Notes under the pieces: model-generated | Seen by the model: the letters and a program-made list of their open reading frames with translations, nothing else | Told to the model about the DNA's origin: nothing | The model's database searches: none | Translations under genes and position numbers: made by a program | Shown here: piece after piece, positions 37,680-46,429 of the stretch | Layout of the letters: the number at the start of each line of letters is the position of its first letter | Position numbering within the stretch: position 1 is the stretch's first letter | Origin: CAVZCK01 sp963798805 | Lineage (GTDB): Bacteria; Pseudomonadota; Alphaproteobacteria; Rhizobiales; Rhodomicrobiaceae | Assembly: GCA_963798805.1 (NCBI GenBank) | Contig: CAWCVC010000017.1 | Coordinates: 124,001-188,000 of the forward strand | Direction: 5' to 3' | DNA: 64,000 nucleotides

Positions 37680-37887
37680 ATCGACCCGCAAATCCGAAAA
37701 AATCTCAATTGATGGCATCGCTCCGGACGGCGCCCCGGTCATCGAAACGGAATGAGATTGCCGCCGCGAGCTGTCGGGCAAGATGATGCCCCGCATCGGT
37801 TCCACCGGCAATATGTAAGGATAAGCGCAGAAAAAGCAAAGTCGTTCGACAGGCACTGTCGATGAGCCGCCGGAGCGGCGCCGACGG

Positions 37888-38469
37888 TCAGGCGGCCTTG
37901 GCCCCGAGCCTCTTCATCTTGGCGAGCCATTTCGCGGCTTTCGCCGGGCCGGCGTTTCCGACCATGCCGAAAAACGTCTCCCGCACCGGGCCGAAGCCGG
38001 AGAATTTGAGCACGCTGCGCTCCAGCCCACGCACGCCATGGGCTAGAAAATAGAAGCGGTAGAGGAGCGCCGGCAAACCCATGGTGACCACGACCCGTGC
38101 CGAGCGGCCGGCGAGCAGCTTCTTGGGGAAGCCGCTGCCATATTCGAAGGCGACGCCGGGGCGGATGAGCTGCTCGAGGAAGGCTTTGAGCAGAGCCGGC
38201 ATGGTGCCGAGCCAAAGCGGGAAGACGAAAACGATGTGATCGGCGGCGATGAGCGCCGCGCGCGCCTCGGCAAGCGCGGCGGGAAGTTCACCACGTTCGA
38301 ACTCGGCTTGCGCGCGCAGGATTGGGAAATCCAGCTTTGCCACCTCGATGCGGAGGACCTTATGCGAGGCAGCGCGCGCCCCTTCCGCATAGGCATCGGC
38401 AAGCGCATGGCAGAGATGAGTGCCGGCGGGGTCGGGGTGGCCCTGGATGAGGGCGATCGTGCGCGGCAT
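37888..38469 (-). CDS. flavodoxin-fold NAD(P)H oxidoreductase (MdaB/KefF type)
   Basis: A 193-residue flavoprotein-like protein. It starts MPRTIALIQGHPDPAGTHLC, with the N-terminal phosphate-binding loop of the NQO1 family, and has the conserved ADHIVFVFPLWLGTMPALLK, in which the W-x-x-x-P segment lines the active site. The ATG at 38469 has GGAG 8 bases upstream; the longer frame adds only a disordered stretch. These enzymes reduce quinones by two electrons. No partner is nearby. Confidence 0.85.
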   Translation of the reverse strand: MPRTIALIQGHPDPAGTHLCHALADAYAEGARAASHKVLRIEVAKLDFPILRAQAEFERGELPAALAEARAALIAADHIVFVFPLWLGTMPALLKAFLEQLIRPGVAFEYGSGFPKKLLAGRSARVVVTMGLPALLYRFYFLAHGVRGLERSVLKFSGFGPVRETFFGMVGNAGPAKAAKWLAKMKRLGAKAA

Positions 38470-38735
38470 GGGCGGCTCCGGCGGGTTTGCTAGGTCCGGT
38501 TGGTCGCATGGCGGGGCAGACCCCGCTTTGACGGCCATCAATTCGCAGGCGGCGAGTTGCAGGCACCGATCTTGCGGGACTTGGGGCAGTCCCCATTTCC
38601 ATGGTAGATCTGATGCTGGCGGAAGAGGCGGAGGCGGGTTGCGACTGCCTAAATTTTAGCCATTCCGCGGCTCGGCCTGAGACGAGCCGGTCAGTCGGTT
38701 GAACGCGTTCCGAGATTTGAGCCCAGGGAGCTTCC

Positions 38736-39587
38736 ATGTCGCAGCACCTCTCGACCCAGCCGCGCTCGAATGTGACGTCCTACGATCCGATGTGGAACAC
38801 CATCCGGGTCGAGGCAGAGGAGATCGCGCGGCGGGAGCCGACGCTTGCCAGCTTCATCTTCGCCAATGTGCTCAATCATGCCCGGCTCGAAGATGCGATC
38901 TGCCACCGGCTGGCACAGCGGCTCGACCATGACGATGTGAATGCCGACCTGATCCGCCAGACCTTCGACCGCATTCTGGGCGAGGATCCAAGTCTCTCCG
39001 AAGCCTTCCGCGCCGATCTCGCCGCCGTCGCCGACCGCGACCCGGCAGCCAAGCGCCAGATCGAGCCCCTGCTCTATTTCAAGGGTTTCCACGCTCTGCA
39101 AACCTATCGCTTCGCGCATTGGCTCTATAGTCACGGTGAGCGCGACTTCGCGCTCTATCTGCAGAGCCAGTCCTCGCGCGTTTTCGGCGTCGACATCCAT
39201 CCCGCCGCCAGAATCGGCCGCGGGATCATGCTCGACCACGCCACCAGCATCGTCATCGGCGAAACCGCCTCGGTCGGCGATATGAGCTCGCTCCTCCATT
39301 CGGTGACGCTGGGCGGCAGCGGCAAAGAGACCGGCGACCGGCACCCCAAGGTCGGCAGATGCGTGATGATCGGGGCGGGCGCGAAAATCCTCGGGAATAT
39401 TACCGTCGGGGATTGCGCGCGGGTTGCGGCGGGCAGCGTTGTGCTCAAAGATGTGCCACCGAAAACCACCGTGGCCGGCGTTCCCGCCCGCGTGGTCGGC
39501 GTTGCCGGCTGCACCGAACCGGGCCGGACCATGAACCAGATGCTCGGACTTGACGCTGAGGAGGGGACGGGCGAAACAGGGCGCTGA
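38736..39587 (+). CDS. cysE: serine O-acetyltransferase
   Basis: First step of cysteine synthesis, making O-acetylserine from serine and acetyl-CoA. The protein has 283 residues. An N-terminal helical domain (WNTIRVEAEEIARREPTLAS) is followed by the left-handed beta-helix of hexapeptide repeats. The active-site pair stands in GVDIHPAARIGRGIMLDHAT and SSLLHSVTLGGSGKETGDRH. The tail ends without the typical I-L-type CysK-binding motif (here EEGTGETGR), so complex formation with CysK is doubtful. The ATG has GGGAGC upstream. A 22-base gap leads to the DUF3126 gene. Confidence 0.94.
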   Translation: MSQHLSTQPRSNVTSYDPMWNTIRVEAEEIARREPTLASFIFANVLNHARLEDAICHRLAQRLDHDDVNADLIRQTFDRILGEDPSLSEAFRADLAAVADRDPAAKRQIEPLLYFKGFHALQTYRFAHWLYSHGERDFALYLQSQSSRVFGVDIHPAARIGRGIMLDHATSIVIGETASVGDMSSLLHSVTLGGSGKETGDRHPKVGRCVMIGAGAKILGNITVGDCARVAAGSVVLKDVPPKTTVAGVPARVVGVAGCTEPGRTMNQMLGLDAEEGTGETGR

Positions 39588-39609
39588 AATCTCACCCGGC
39601 AGGAGCATT

Positions 39610-39819
39610 ATGAACCGCGAAGAACTCACACAGCTGGAGAAATATCTCCGCAAGACCTTTCAGACCGAAGCCATCGAGGTCCGCGCCAGGCCGAAGAAGA
39701 AGGACTCGGCCGAGGTCTATATTGCCGATGAGTTCGTCGGGGTTCTCTATCGCGATGACGAGGATGGCGAGGTGTCCTATCAGTTCCAGATGGCCATCCT
39801 CGAGCTCGATCTCGCCTGA
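39610..39819 (+). CDS. DUF3126 family protein
   Basis: A 69-residue protein of unknown function, conserved in alphaproteobacteria and often encoded next to cysE, as here. It begins MNREELTQLEKYLRKTFQTE, then has the positively charged RARPKKKDSAEVYIADEFVG and the acidic LYRDDEDGEVSYQFQMAILE. An alpha-beta fold is suggested. The ATG is preceded by AGGAG at the right distance. Almost certainly co-transcribed with cysE. Confidence 0.9.
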   Translation: MNREELTQLEKYLRKTFQTEAIEVRARPKKKDSAEVYIADEFVGVLYRDDEDGEVSYQFQMAILELDLA

Positions 39820-39974
39820 GCGTACCGCTTCGAACAGGCGGCACCTTACGCCGCCGCCCGGCCGAATTCCGGCATACGCGTCGTTTGCGATCGCAGGCTT
39901 GGAGCCGAATTTGGGCCGGAATCGTCCACGCCGCCGCATAACCACGCATCAGAGCGAGCCCATAGGAGGATGAC

Positions 39975-40499
39975 ATGCCGATCTATTCGCTGGATGGCAT
40001 CGCTCCGGAGCTGCCTCCCGAGGGCGATTATTGGGTGGCACCCGATGCCGTGCTCATCGCCAAAGTGCGGCTGGAGCGCGATGCGAGCATCTGGTTCGGC
40101 GCGGTGCTGCGCGGCGACAACGAGCTGATCCATATCGGTGAGGGCAGCAATGTGCAGGACGCCTGCGTCATGCACACCGATATGGGCTTTCCGCTGACAC
40201 TGGGGCGGAGTTGCACCATCGGACATTCCGCCATCCTGCACGGCTGCACGATCGCAGAGGGAACACTGGTCGGCATGGGGGCGACGATCCTCAACGGGGC
40301 GAATATCGGGCGCAACTGCATCGTCGGCGCGAACGCCCTCGTCTCGGAAGGCAAGAGCTTCCCCGACCGGTCACTGATCGTCGGCGCGCCCGCGCGGGTT
40401 TTGCGCGAGGTGACGGACGAGCAGGTGAAAGAGCTGACCAGGGCGGCCGACACCTACCGGCAGAAATGGCGGCGCTATGCGCGCGGGCTGTCGGTCTGA
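39975..40499 (+). CDS. gamma-carbonic anhydrase family protein (YrdA-like)
   Basis: A 174-residue left-handed beta-helix protein. The three metal-ligand histidines are placed as expected: one in ACVMHTDMG and two in TIGHSAILHGCTI. Other family residues are ASIWFGAVLRGDNELI and IGEGSNVQD. It is a trimeric metal protein, of which many members have weak or no measured carbonic anhydrase activity. The ATG at 39975 has GGAGG upstream. It runs in the same direction as cysE and DUF3126, after a 155-base gap. Confidence 0.92.
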   Translation: MPIYSLDGIAPELPPEGDYWVAPDAVLIAKVRLERDASIWFGAVLRGDNELIHIGEGSNVQDACVMHTDMGFPLTLGRSCTIGHSAILHGCTIAEGTLVGMGATILNGANIGRNCIVGANALVSEGKSFPDRSLIVGAPARVLREVTDEQVKELTRAADTYRQKWRRYARGLSV

Positions 40500-40685
40500 C
40501 GGCGCGCAGCGCATTCTCGTCTCGCGACTTCCACACCGCCGCATTCCACTGAATCTGAAAGAAAATCCAGATCTATTTCCGCCGATCGGCACGCCGGCGC
40601 TTCTGCGCCATGAGGTTCGCCGACCGTCAGCCAGCGCGGCCGTCATGGCGAAGCGGCAGCAGCCGCGGGTCTGCCGGAAAGGGGG

Positions 40686-40718
40686 GCGAGCCGGCGCTGG
40701 GGGGCGACGCCGGCTCGC
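40686..40718. terminator. strong GC hairpin between convergent genes
   Basis: GCGAGCCGGCG (40686-40696) and CGCCGGCTCGC (40708-40718) form an 11-bp perfect stem with an 11-base loop, midway in the 295-base gap between the gamma-carbonic anhydrase gene (plus) and the transglutaminase-like gene (minus). No T-run follows on either strand, so it is a candidate two-way terminator or stabiliser, not a canonical one. The rest of the gap holds no gene I recognise. Confidence 0.5.
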
Positions 40719-40794
40719 AGACGAGCCCGGAGGGGCAGGATATGAGGGGGCGAGGGTATCCGGGCCCGAATTCCAAAAATCTGTTTCTTGTCTC

Positions 40795-41445
40795 CTACTT
40801 CCTGGCGTCCGTCCCTGCCGCGGCGACCGTCGGCGGCGAGCGCAGCGGAACCAGCGAGTCCCAATGGCGCGGATCGAGAGCGGACTGCCTCTTAATGTAT
40901 GTGTATGGTGTGCTCTGCCATGCCAAGATGCGGGAATGCTTATTGTCCAAAATCAGATCCCCGCGATGCGTCCTGACCGTCAGAACCGCGTGGCCTTCGT
41001 CGTTTTCGTCGCGGACCACGGTGATGAGCAGCGCGCTTGACGGCCAGCCGAGCTGGATCAGCTTGCGCTTCTTCAGCAGCACATAGTCCTCGCAATCGCC
41101 CTTTCCGCTATCAGGATAGGTCCATTTCTCGATCACGCCATATTGCACCTGATCGCTGACCGGCTTAATGGCGAGATTGACCTCCCGGTTGACCGTCTGC
41201 AGCTCGTTCCATCGGTCCTCGGTCAGAATCACCTTGACGTCGCCATAGGCGTCCTCCCGGCAGTCATCCGGATGGTCGCTGCAGAACTGCACATGGCCGA
41301 TGGGGGCGTCCGTCGAGCCATAGACGGGCATCGGCTCTTCTGAAAAGGCTGGAGTGTGCCTGACATTGACGCTGCGCGCATTTGCGCCTCCTGAGGCGCA
41401 ATAGGCGACGGCGGCGACCAGACATGCTAAAGCCCAATACCTCAT
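40795..41445 (-). CDS. periplasmic transglutaminase-like cysteine peptidase (BTLCP family)
   Basis: A 216-residue exported protein of the bacterial transglutaminase-like cysteine proteinase family, related to LapG, which trims surface adhesins. The signal peptide is at the N-terminus (hydrophobic to about residue 24, ending ...GGANA). The catalytic triad is in place: Cys in PDSGKGDCEDYVLLKKRKL, His in NDEGHAVLTV, and Asp in GDLILDNKHSRIL. The start is backed by GAGGAGAGG. LapD/LapA-like partners are not seen nearby, so the substrate is unknown. Confidence 0.88.
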   Translation of the reverse strand: MRYWALACLVAAVAYCASGGANARSVNVRHTPAFSEEPMPVYGSTDAPIGHVQFCSDHPDDCREDAYGDVKVILTEDRWNELQTVNREVNLAIKPVSDQVQYGVIEKWTYPDSGKGDCEDYVLLKKRKLIQLGWPSSALLITVVRDENDEGHAVLTVRTHRGDLILDNKHSRILAWQSTPYTYIKRQSALDPRHWDSLVPLRSPPTVAAAGTDARK

Positions 41446-42203
41446 CGGCCTCTCCTCGTACTCTGGAAAGACTGTCGCAAAAGAGTTTTGACGGTCTGAT
41501 AAGTGGCAAGCTCAGTTTGTAGGATTATTTGATATGTATGTTGTATAACCGTGAACACGACAGATTTACCTTAATACAAATACAAATAAAACAAGCTAGA
41601 ACTGCTTAAATTTTTAGGGTAGGGATTAATATCCCGGCAATTACCTAGGCACGAATATTTCCTTGCGGCGGCGCGCCGGCGCCACAGGCTGCGCGACTGG
41701 ACCGCCCCACGGGGCTCCGCCTGCCCGGCACGGCCAGCCAGCCGGCATGCTTCGCTGCGGTGAAAACCGTCGGACGAGACCGACCGGGTGCGACGGGAGA
41801 GGGGGAATGGTGATACGGGAAGGCTGCCAGCGGACGCTTCGCGGGACCGAAATCCGTCTGATGGAAGCGCAATCGACCTGCGACCAAAACGCAGGCATGG
41901 AACTTTGGAACGCCGAACCAACATTATACGACCAGACGAACTGTGCGTTTCGCTACTCAATCCCGGACCGACATTGTTCACAAATATGGCGAAAATCAAT
42001 CTGCGGTTGATTACAAACCTGTAACGCAATCAATTTATCCACTGCTCAACTATGAGCTGTGCAATTCAGAGGCCATGACAACGGCGAGAGACGCTCCCTC
42101 TTGCGGGGAGCGTCAAGCTGTCGCATGCTACTAAAGGAGGAAGCCGGTTTTCCGGCATCGTCAGATGAGCGCGCGTTTCCAATCGCACCCAGTGGAGGAA
42201 GCC
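41446..42203. other. 758-base gene-free region
   Basis: The first 200 bases (41480-41650) are AT-rich and unlike the surrounding DNA; they should hold the promoter of the transglutaminase-like gene. The rest is GC-rich, and its open frames show no family pattern. A perfect 9-bp hairpin lies at 42090-42114. No tRNA, riboswitch or known small RNA was recognised. Confidence 0.5.
42090..42114 (+). terminator. hairpin ahead of the CBS gene
   Basis: GACGCTCCC (42090-42098) and GGGAGCGTC (42106-42114), loop of 7, perfect stem. There is no T-run behind it. It lies 90 bases before the CBS-domain gene and could be a 5' leader structure or the end of an unseen small RNA. Either is a guess. Confidence 0.4.
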
Positions 42204-42635
42204 ATGAACGTCGCCAGAATCCTTAAGGACAAGGGCCGGACCGTCGCCACCGTGTCTCCGGACACCAGCGTGATGGACTGCATCCGCCTGCTCGCCGAGC
42301 AGAAGATCGGTGCCGCGGTGGTTTGCGACGATGAGCGCCGGGTGAGAGGCATCATTTCCGAACGCGACATCGTCCGCATTGTCGCCGTGGACGGCCCGGT
42401 CGCGCTCCAAGCGCCCGTCAGCAATCACATGACCAAGGAGGTCATGACCTGCGTCGAGCACGACACGGTCAGCTGGCTGATGGAGGTCATGACCTCGCGG
42501 CGCTTCCGGCATCTGCCGGTCGTCGAGAGCGGCCGGCTTGCCGGGATCGTCTCGATCGGCGACGTGGTCAAGCAGCGGATTGCCATCGCCGATCTGGAGA
42601 CGGCGTCGATGCGGGAATATATCGCCACCGGTTGA
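42204..42635 (+). CDS. paired CBS-domain protein
   Basis: A 143-residue stand-alone Bateman module. Two CBS domains fill it: VSPDTSVMDCIRLLAEQKIG then GIISERDIVRIVAVDG (about residues 15-70), and MTCVEHDTVSWLMEVMTSRR then GIVSIGDVVKQRI (about 80-130). Such modules bind adenosine nucleotides or SAM and act on a partner, which is not evident here. The ATG at 42204 has GGAGGAAGCC upstream, so the frame back to 42165 is not used. Confidence 0.9.
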   Translation: MNVARILKDKGRTVATVSPDTSVMDCIRLLAEQKIGAAVVCDDERRVRGIISERDIVRIVAVDGPVALQAPVSNHMTKEVMTCVEHDTVSWLMEVMTSRRFRHLPVVESGRLAGIVSIGDVVKQRIAIADLETASMREYIATG

Positions 42636-42917
42636 GATGGCGCATTCCCCGACCGGCTCCCCCACACGCAGAAAGAGCATCTGAAACCGCGGCGCACGCA
42701 TAAGGCGCCGCGGGCGTTGCTTGCGTGCCACGCCGGGCCGTTTCGTCCCCCGAAAAGCCCTTTTCCCAAGGCGGTTCATCAACCATACAGAACCGGCAGC
42801 TATAAGATAGCGTCTCATCAAGGCCGCCAGGCCTTCCCTCACTCCGGCCAGGTGGTTGATAGACACTGTTACACTTTTCGCATCCGAAAGGTGTCAGAAC
42901 CGCTGGTAGTGAATGAA

Positions 42918-43643
42918 ATGATGGAGCCGACCCCGCATATTTTCGTTGTCGATGATCACCGCGAGATCCGCGATCTTCTGGCGCGTTTTCTGCGCAAGCA
43001 CGCCATGCGCGTGACGACGGCCGCCGATGCCACCGAAGCGCGGCGCCATATGAAGACCAGCGCCGCCGATCTGATCGTCCTCGACATCATGATGCCGGGT
43101 GAAGACGGGCTGTCCTTCGCCCGGCATGTCCGCGAGACCGCCGATGTCCCGATCATCCTGCTCACGGCGCTGACCGACGACACCGACCGGATCATCGGTC
43201 TCGAACTCGGCGCCGACGATTATGTCACCAAGCCCTTCAACCCGCGCGAGTTGCTCGCCCGCATCAAGGCCGTGCTCCGCCGCACCCAAAGCATTCCGCC
43301 ATCGCGCGAGCCGGATATGGGCACGCGCGTGCGCTTCGGGCGGTGGATCTTCTATGCCGACCGCCGCGAGATCATCAGCGCCATCGACGATGTGGTGACG
43401 CCCCTGTCGCATGGCGAATGCCTCTTGCTTTCGGCCTTTCTTCAGCGTCCAAATATCGTGATGAACCGCGATCAGCTTCTCGATCTGACCAAGGGACGGA
43501 CGGCCAATCTGTTCGACCGCAGCATCGACAACCAGGTCAGCCGCCTGCGCCGCAAGATCGAGGACGATCCGAAGAATCCGATGCTGATCCAGACCGTCTG
43601 GGGCGGAGGCTATAAATTTTCGGGGACCGTGGAACAGCTATGA
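42918..43643 (+). CDS. OmpR/PhoB-family response regulator
   Basis: DNA-binding response regulator of 241 residues. The receiver domain has FVVDDHREIRD with the acidic pocket, the phosphorylated Asp56 in DLIVLDIMMPGEDG, and Lys105 in DDYVTKPFNPRELLA. The winged-helix output domain reads LSHGECLLLSAFLQRPNIVM then RSIDNQVSRLRRKIE and TVWGGGYKFSG. The ATG at 42918 fits the family's usual start, though the ribosome site is weak and the frame is open further upstream. Its stop overlaps the kinase start by 4 bases. Confidence 0.93.
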   Translation: MMEPTPHIFVVDDHREIRDLLARFLRKHAMRVTTAADATEARRHMKTSAADLIVLDIMMPGEDGLSFARHVRETADVPIILLTALTDDTDRIIGLELGADDYVTKPFNPRELLARIKAVLRRTQSIPPSREPDMGTRVRFGRWIFYADRREIISAIDDVVTPLSHGECLLLSAFLQRPNIVMNRDQLLDLTKGRTANLFDRSIDNQVSRLRRKIEDDPKNPMLIQTVWGGGYKFSGTVEQL

Positions 43644-45007
43644 TGCGCTTCCTGCCGCGCACTGTCGCCGGACAGCTTATTGCGGTTGCGATGCTCGCCC
43701 TGGTCGTGTCTCAGATCGCGCTCCTGACGATCATGATCCACGAGCGCCAATCCTCCATCAGGCGCTGGTGGACGGATTATATCATGGGCCGCGTTGCCTC
43801 GGTGGTCGAGCTTTTGGACGAAACGCCCGACAACCTGCATCAAAAGGTGCTCAACGCCTCCGACACGCCGCTCCTATCCCTCGATATCACCGATACCGGG
43901 CCAACTCCGGACGGCGGCATCGACGAGAAGTCTCTCTATATCCAGGAGCTGCGCGCCATGATTCCCAAGGATCCGGCCAAGGTTCTTGTCTATGTCAACG
44001 ACGCCCCGAGCTGGACGGAGGTGCTGCGGCACTGGCTCGCCGGTTGGCGGGAGCAGCCACCTCCCGAGGGCGACCCGTGGCTGGAGGCATCGGTGCAGCT
44101 CAATAACGGCAAATGGCTCAATCTGGAGGTGGCGCGCCGGCTCAGACCGCCCTCTCTGGCGCTGGTGTTGATCCCGGTCGCGACCATGCTTTTGATCTTC
44201 GGATCGATGCTGGCGATGGTGATCCGCCACATCACCCTGCCGATCAACAAGCTTGCGGCCACCGCCGAAGCCTTCGGGCGCGGCGAGGAAGCGCCTTCCG
44301 TGCCGGCCAGCGGGCCGGCGGAAATCCGCCAGGCCATCGACGCCTTCAACAATATGCGCGAGCGCCTGTCGCGCTTCGTCCTCGACCGCACGAGGATGCT
44401 GGCCGCGGTCGGCCACGATCTGCGTACGCCGATCACCTCCATGCGCCTTCGGGCCGAGTTCATCGAAGATGAAGAGACCCGGACCCGGATTCTCGCCTCG
44501 CTCGAAGAAATACAGCATATGGCCGAGGCCGCCTTGGCCTTTGCCAGCGAGGAGGCCTCCGCCGAGCCTACGCGCATGGTCGATCTGAGCGCCCTGGTTC
44601 AGACGGTCTGCGAGGATCAGGCCGATATGGAACGCGACGTCGCCTATGAGGACACGGGCCGCGTGCTTTACCGCTGCCGGCCGCACAGTCTCACACGCGC
44701 CGTGCGCAATCTGGTCGAGAATGCCGTGGTTCACGGCAAGCGCGCCAATGTCTCGCTGAACGGCCCGGCCAAGCAGATCTGGATCACGATCGAGGATGAG
44801 GGGCCGGGGATCGCCGAGGACGATGTGGCCAAAGTGTTCTCGCCCTTCGTGCGGCTCGACGAATTGCGCGGGCAGGAGACCGGCGGCATCGGGCTGGGGC
44901 TCGCCATCGCCCGCTCGATCGTGCGCGGCCATGGCGGCGACATTCTGTTGAAGAACCGTCCACAGGGCGGGCTCGCCGCGACCATCCAGCTTCCGGTGAA
45001 GGCTTAG
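43640..45007 (+). CDS. sensor histidine kinase (EnvZ-like)
   Basis: Membrane histidine kinase of 455 residues that phosphorylates the regulator before it. Two membrane segments (about 10-33 and 174-196) enclose a periplasmic sensor domain of about 140 residues without a recognised fold. A HAMP linker (HITLPINKLAATAEAFGRGE) leads to the H-box with His259 in LAAVGHDLRTPITSMRLRAE, the N-box LVENAVVHGKR, G1 IEDEGPGIAEDDV and G2 GGIGLGLAIARSIVR. The 4-base overlap with the regulator gene is typical of a paired system. The stimulus is unknown; target genes may include the nearby CBS protein. Confidence 0.93.
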   Translation: MMRFLPRTVAGQLIAVAMLALVVSQIALLTIMIHERQSSIRRWWTDYIMGRVASVVELLDETPDNLHQKVLNASDTPLLSLDITDTGPTPDGGIDEKSLYIQELRAMIPKDPAKVLVYVNDAPSWTEVLRHWLAGWREQPPPEGDPWLEASVQLNNGKWLNLEVARRLRPPSLALVLIPVATMLLIFGSMLAMVIRHITLPINKLAATAEAFGRGEEAPSVPASGPAEIRQAIDAFNNMRERLSRFVLDRTRMLAAVGHDLRTPITSMRLRAEFIEDEETRTRILASLEEIQHMAEAALAFASEEASAEPTRMVDLSALVQTVCEDQADMERDVAYEDTGRVLYRCRPHSLTRAVRNLVENAVVHGKRANVSLNGPAKQIWITIEDEGPGIAEDDVAKVFSPFVRLDELRGQETGGIGLGLAIARSIVRGHGGDILLKNRPQGGLAATIQLPVKA

Positions 45008-45023
45008 AGGGGCCCGGCCCCGG

Positions 45024-45233
45024 TCAGAAATCGCTGGCGATGCCGCTCTTTTCCCAATCGCCGTAGCGCGTCGGCTCGGGTCCTTTGCGGCCGCCAAGCT
45101 CTTTCGGCAGCACGGGCTCGCCGGCCTTGCGGCGGCGCTCCTCGGCCTCCGCCAGGGCGCGCTCGGCCGGCGTCGATCCGGCCCGCTGCTCGTCCGAGTT
45201 TTCCCTGGAAACTTGCTTATTTCTGTCGCACAT
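45024..45233 (-). CDS. SDHAF4/DUF1674 succinate dehydrogenase assembly factor
   Basis: A 69-residue protein with the hallmark C-terminus GPEPTRYGDWEKSGIASDF, which in mitochondrial SDHAF4 and its bacterial relatives binds FAD-loaded SdhA until the complex is assembled. The N-terminal half is charged and probably disordered. It lies between the two-component pair and htpX on the opposite strand; DUF1674 genes are often close to htpX and rsmB in Hyphomicrobiales. Confidence 0.9.
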   Translation of the reverse strand: MCDRNKQVSRENSDEQRAGSTPAERALAEAEERRRKAGEPVLPKELGGRKGPEPTRYGDWEKSGIASDF

Positions 45234-45382
45234 AATTTTGCGCTCGGCCTTTGCCTCACTATATTTGACCGGCGGAGATGGCCGTCAATCCTGTGCCTAA
45301 AATGTGGTCATACGTGCTAAAAAAATAGGCAGAGGCCGATCGATGCGACGCAACAGCATTCACGTCCATTCCGAGGCGTAAG

Positions 45383-46390
45383 ATGAATTATTTGCGCACC
45401 ACCTTGCTGCTCGCCGCCCTCACGGCCCTGTTCATGGCGGTCGGCTATCTCATCGGCGGCCAGTCCGGCATGGTCATCGCCTTTTTTATCGCGCTCGCCA
45501 CCAATCTGTTCAGCTACTGGAACGCCGACAAGATCGCGCTGAGCATGAACAACGCGCAGGAGGTGGCCGAGCGCGACGCGCCCGAGCTTTACGACATCGT
45601 GCGCAAGCTCTCCTCCAGCGCGGGTCTGCCGATGCCGAGGGTCTATATCGTCGAATCCGACCAGCCCAACGCCTTCGCAACCGGCCGGAACCCCGAAAAC
45701 GCCGCCGTCGCGGCGACGACCGGCCTGCTCGACCGGCTCTCGCGCGAGGAGGTGACCGGCGTCATCGCGCATGAGCTTGCCCATGTGAAGAACCGCGACA
45801 CGCTGACCATGACTATCGCCGCCACCATCGGTGGCGCGATCTCGATGCTCGCCAATTTCGGCCTGTGGTTCGGCGGCAGCCGCAACAACAATAGCGGCCT
45901 CGGCACCATCGGCACGCTGCTCACCGTCTTTCTCGCCCCGCTCGCGGCCGCAATCATCCAGATGGCAATCAGCCGCTCGCGCGAATATGAGGCCGACCGA
46001 GGCGGCTCCTTCATCTCGCACCGGCCCTTGTGGCTTGCCTCGGCCTTGCGCAAGATCTCCCACGCCGCCGAGCACATTGCCTATGAACCGGCGGAGCGCA
46101 ATCCGGCGACTGCCCATCTGTTCATCATCAACCCGCTGCATGGCGGCGGCATGGACAATCTGTTCTCCACGCATCCGAGCACGGAGAACAGGATCGCCGC
46201 GCTCGAGGAGATCGCCCGCGAGATGGGCGAGAGCCGGAGCGATGAGACGAACGCGGGATCCGAAAGCGTATGGACGTCCGGCCGGCCCAATAGGGCCGAG
46301 GAAGGTCCCTGGGGGCCTGTCGGCGGTGATTCCGCCGAGGAAGGCCCACGGGGGCGCCCGCAAGGCGAGGATAAAGGTCCCTGGGGCTGA
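45383..46390 (+). CDS. htpX: membrane-bound zinc protease HtpX
   Basis: Stress-induced M48 endopeptidase that clips misfolded inner-membrane proteins. It has 335 residues. Two N-terminal membrane helices (to about residue 45) precede the zinc site: His130, Glu131 and His134 in VIAHELAHVKNRD, with a later glutamate in EYEADRGGS. A second hydrophobic pair follows the site. The C-terminal tail beyond the fold carries short glycine/proline repeats (EEGPWGPVGG, EEGPRGRPQG, KGPWG) not found in most HtpX and probably disordered. The AT-rich upstream gap to the minus-strand SDHAF4 gene holds its promoter. Confidence 0.95.
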   Translation: MNYLRTTLLLAALTALFMAVGYLIGGQSGMVIAFFIALATNLFSYWNADKIALSMNNAQEVAERDAPELYDIVRKLSSSAGLPMPRVYIVESDQPNAFATGRNPENAAVAATTGLLDRLSREEVTGVIAHELAHVKNRDTLTMTIAATIGGAISMLANFGLWFGGSRNNNSGLGTIGTLLTVFLAPLAAAIIQMAISRSREYEADRGGSFISHRPLWLASALRKISHAAEHIAYEPAERNPATAHLFIINPLHGGGMDNLFSTHPSTENRIAALEEIAREMGESRSDETNAGSESVWTSGRPNRAEEGPWGPVGGDSAEEGPRGRPQGEDKGPWG

Positions 46391-46429
46391 TCGCGCCCTT
46401 GCAACGGCGGTAAGCCCGCCGCAAGCTTG

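Noticed and set aside
37811..37839. Promoter-like TTGCTT and ACATAT spaced by 17 bases before hsp20
   Set aside because: The -10 match is poor and a heat-shock (sigma-32) pattern is not clear; chance occurrence cannot be excluded.
41571..42029. Possible genes on either strand (152 and 115 codons) in the gene-free region
   Set aside because: No ribosome site, no family pattern and arginine/serine-rich shadow-like composition.
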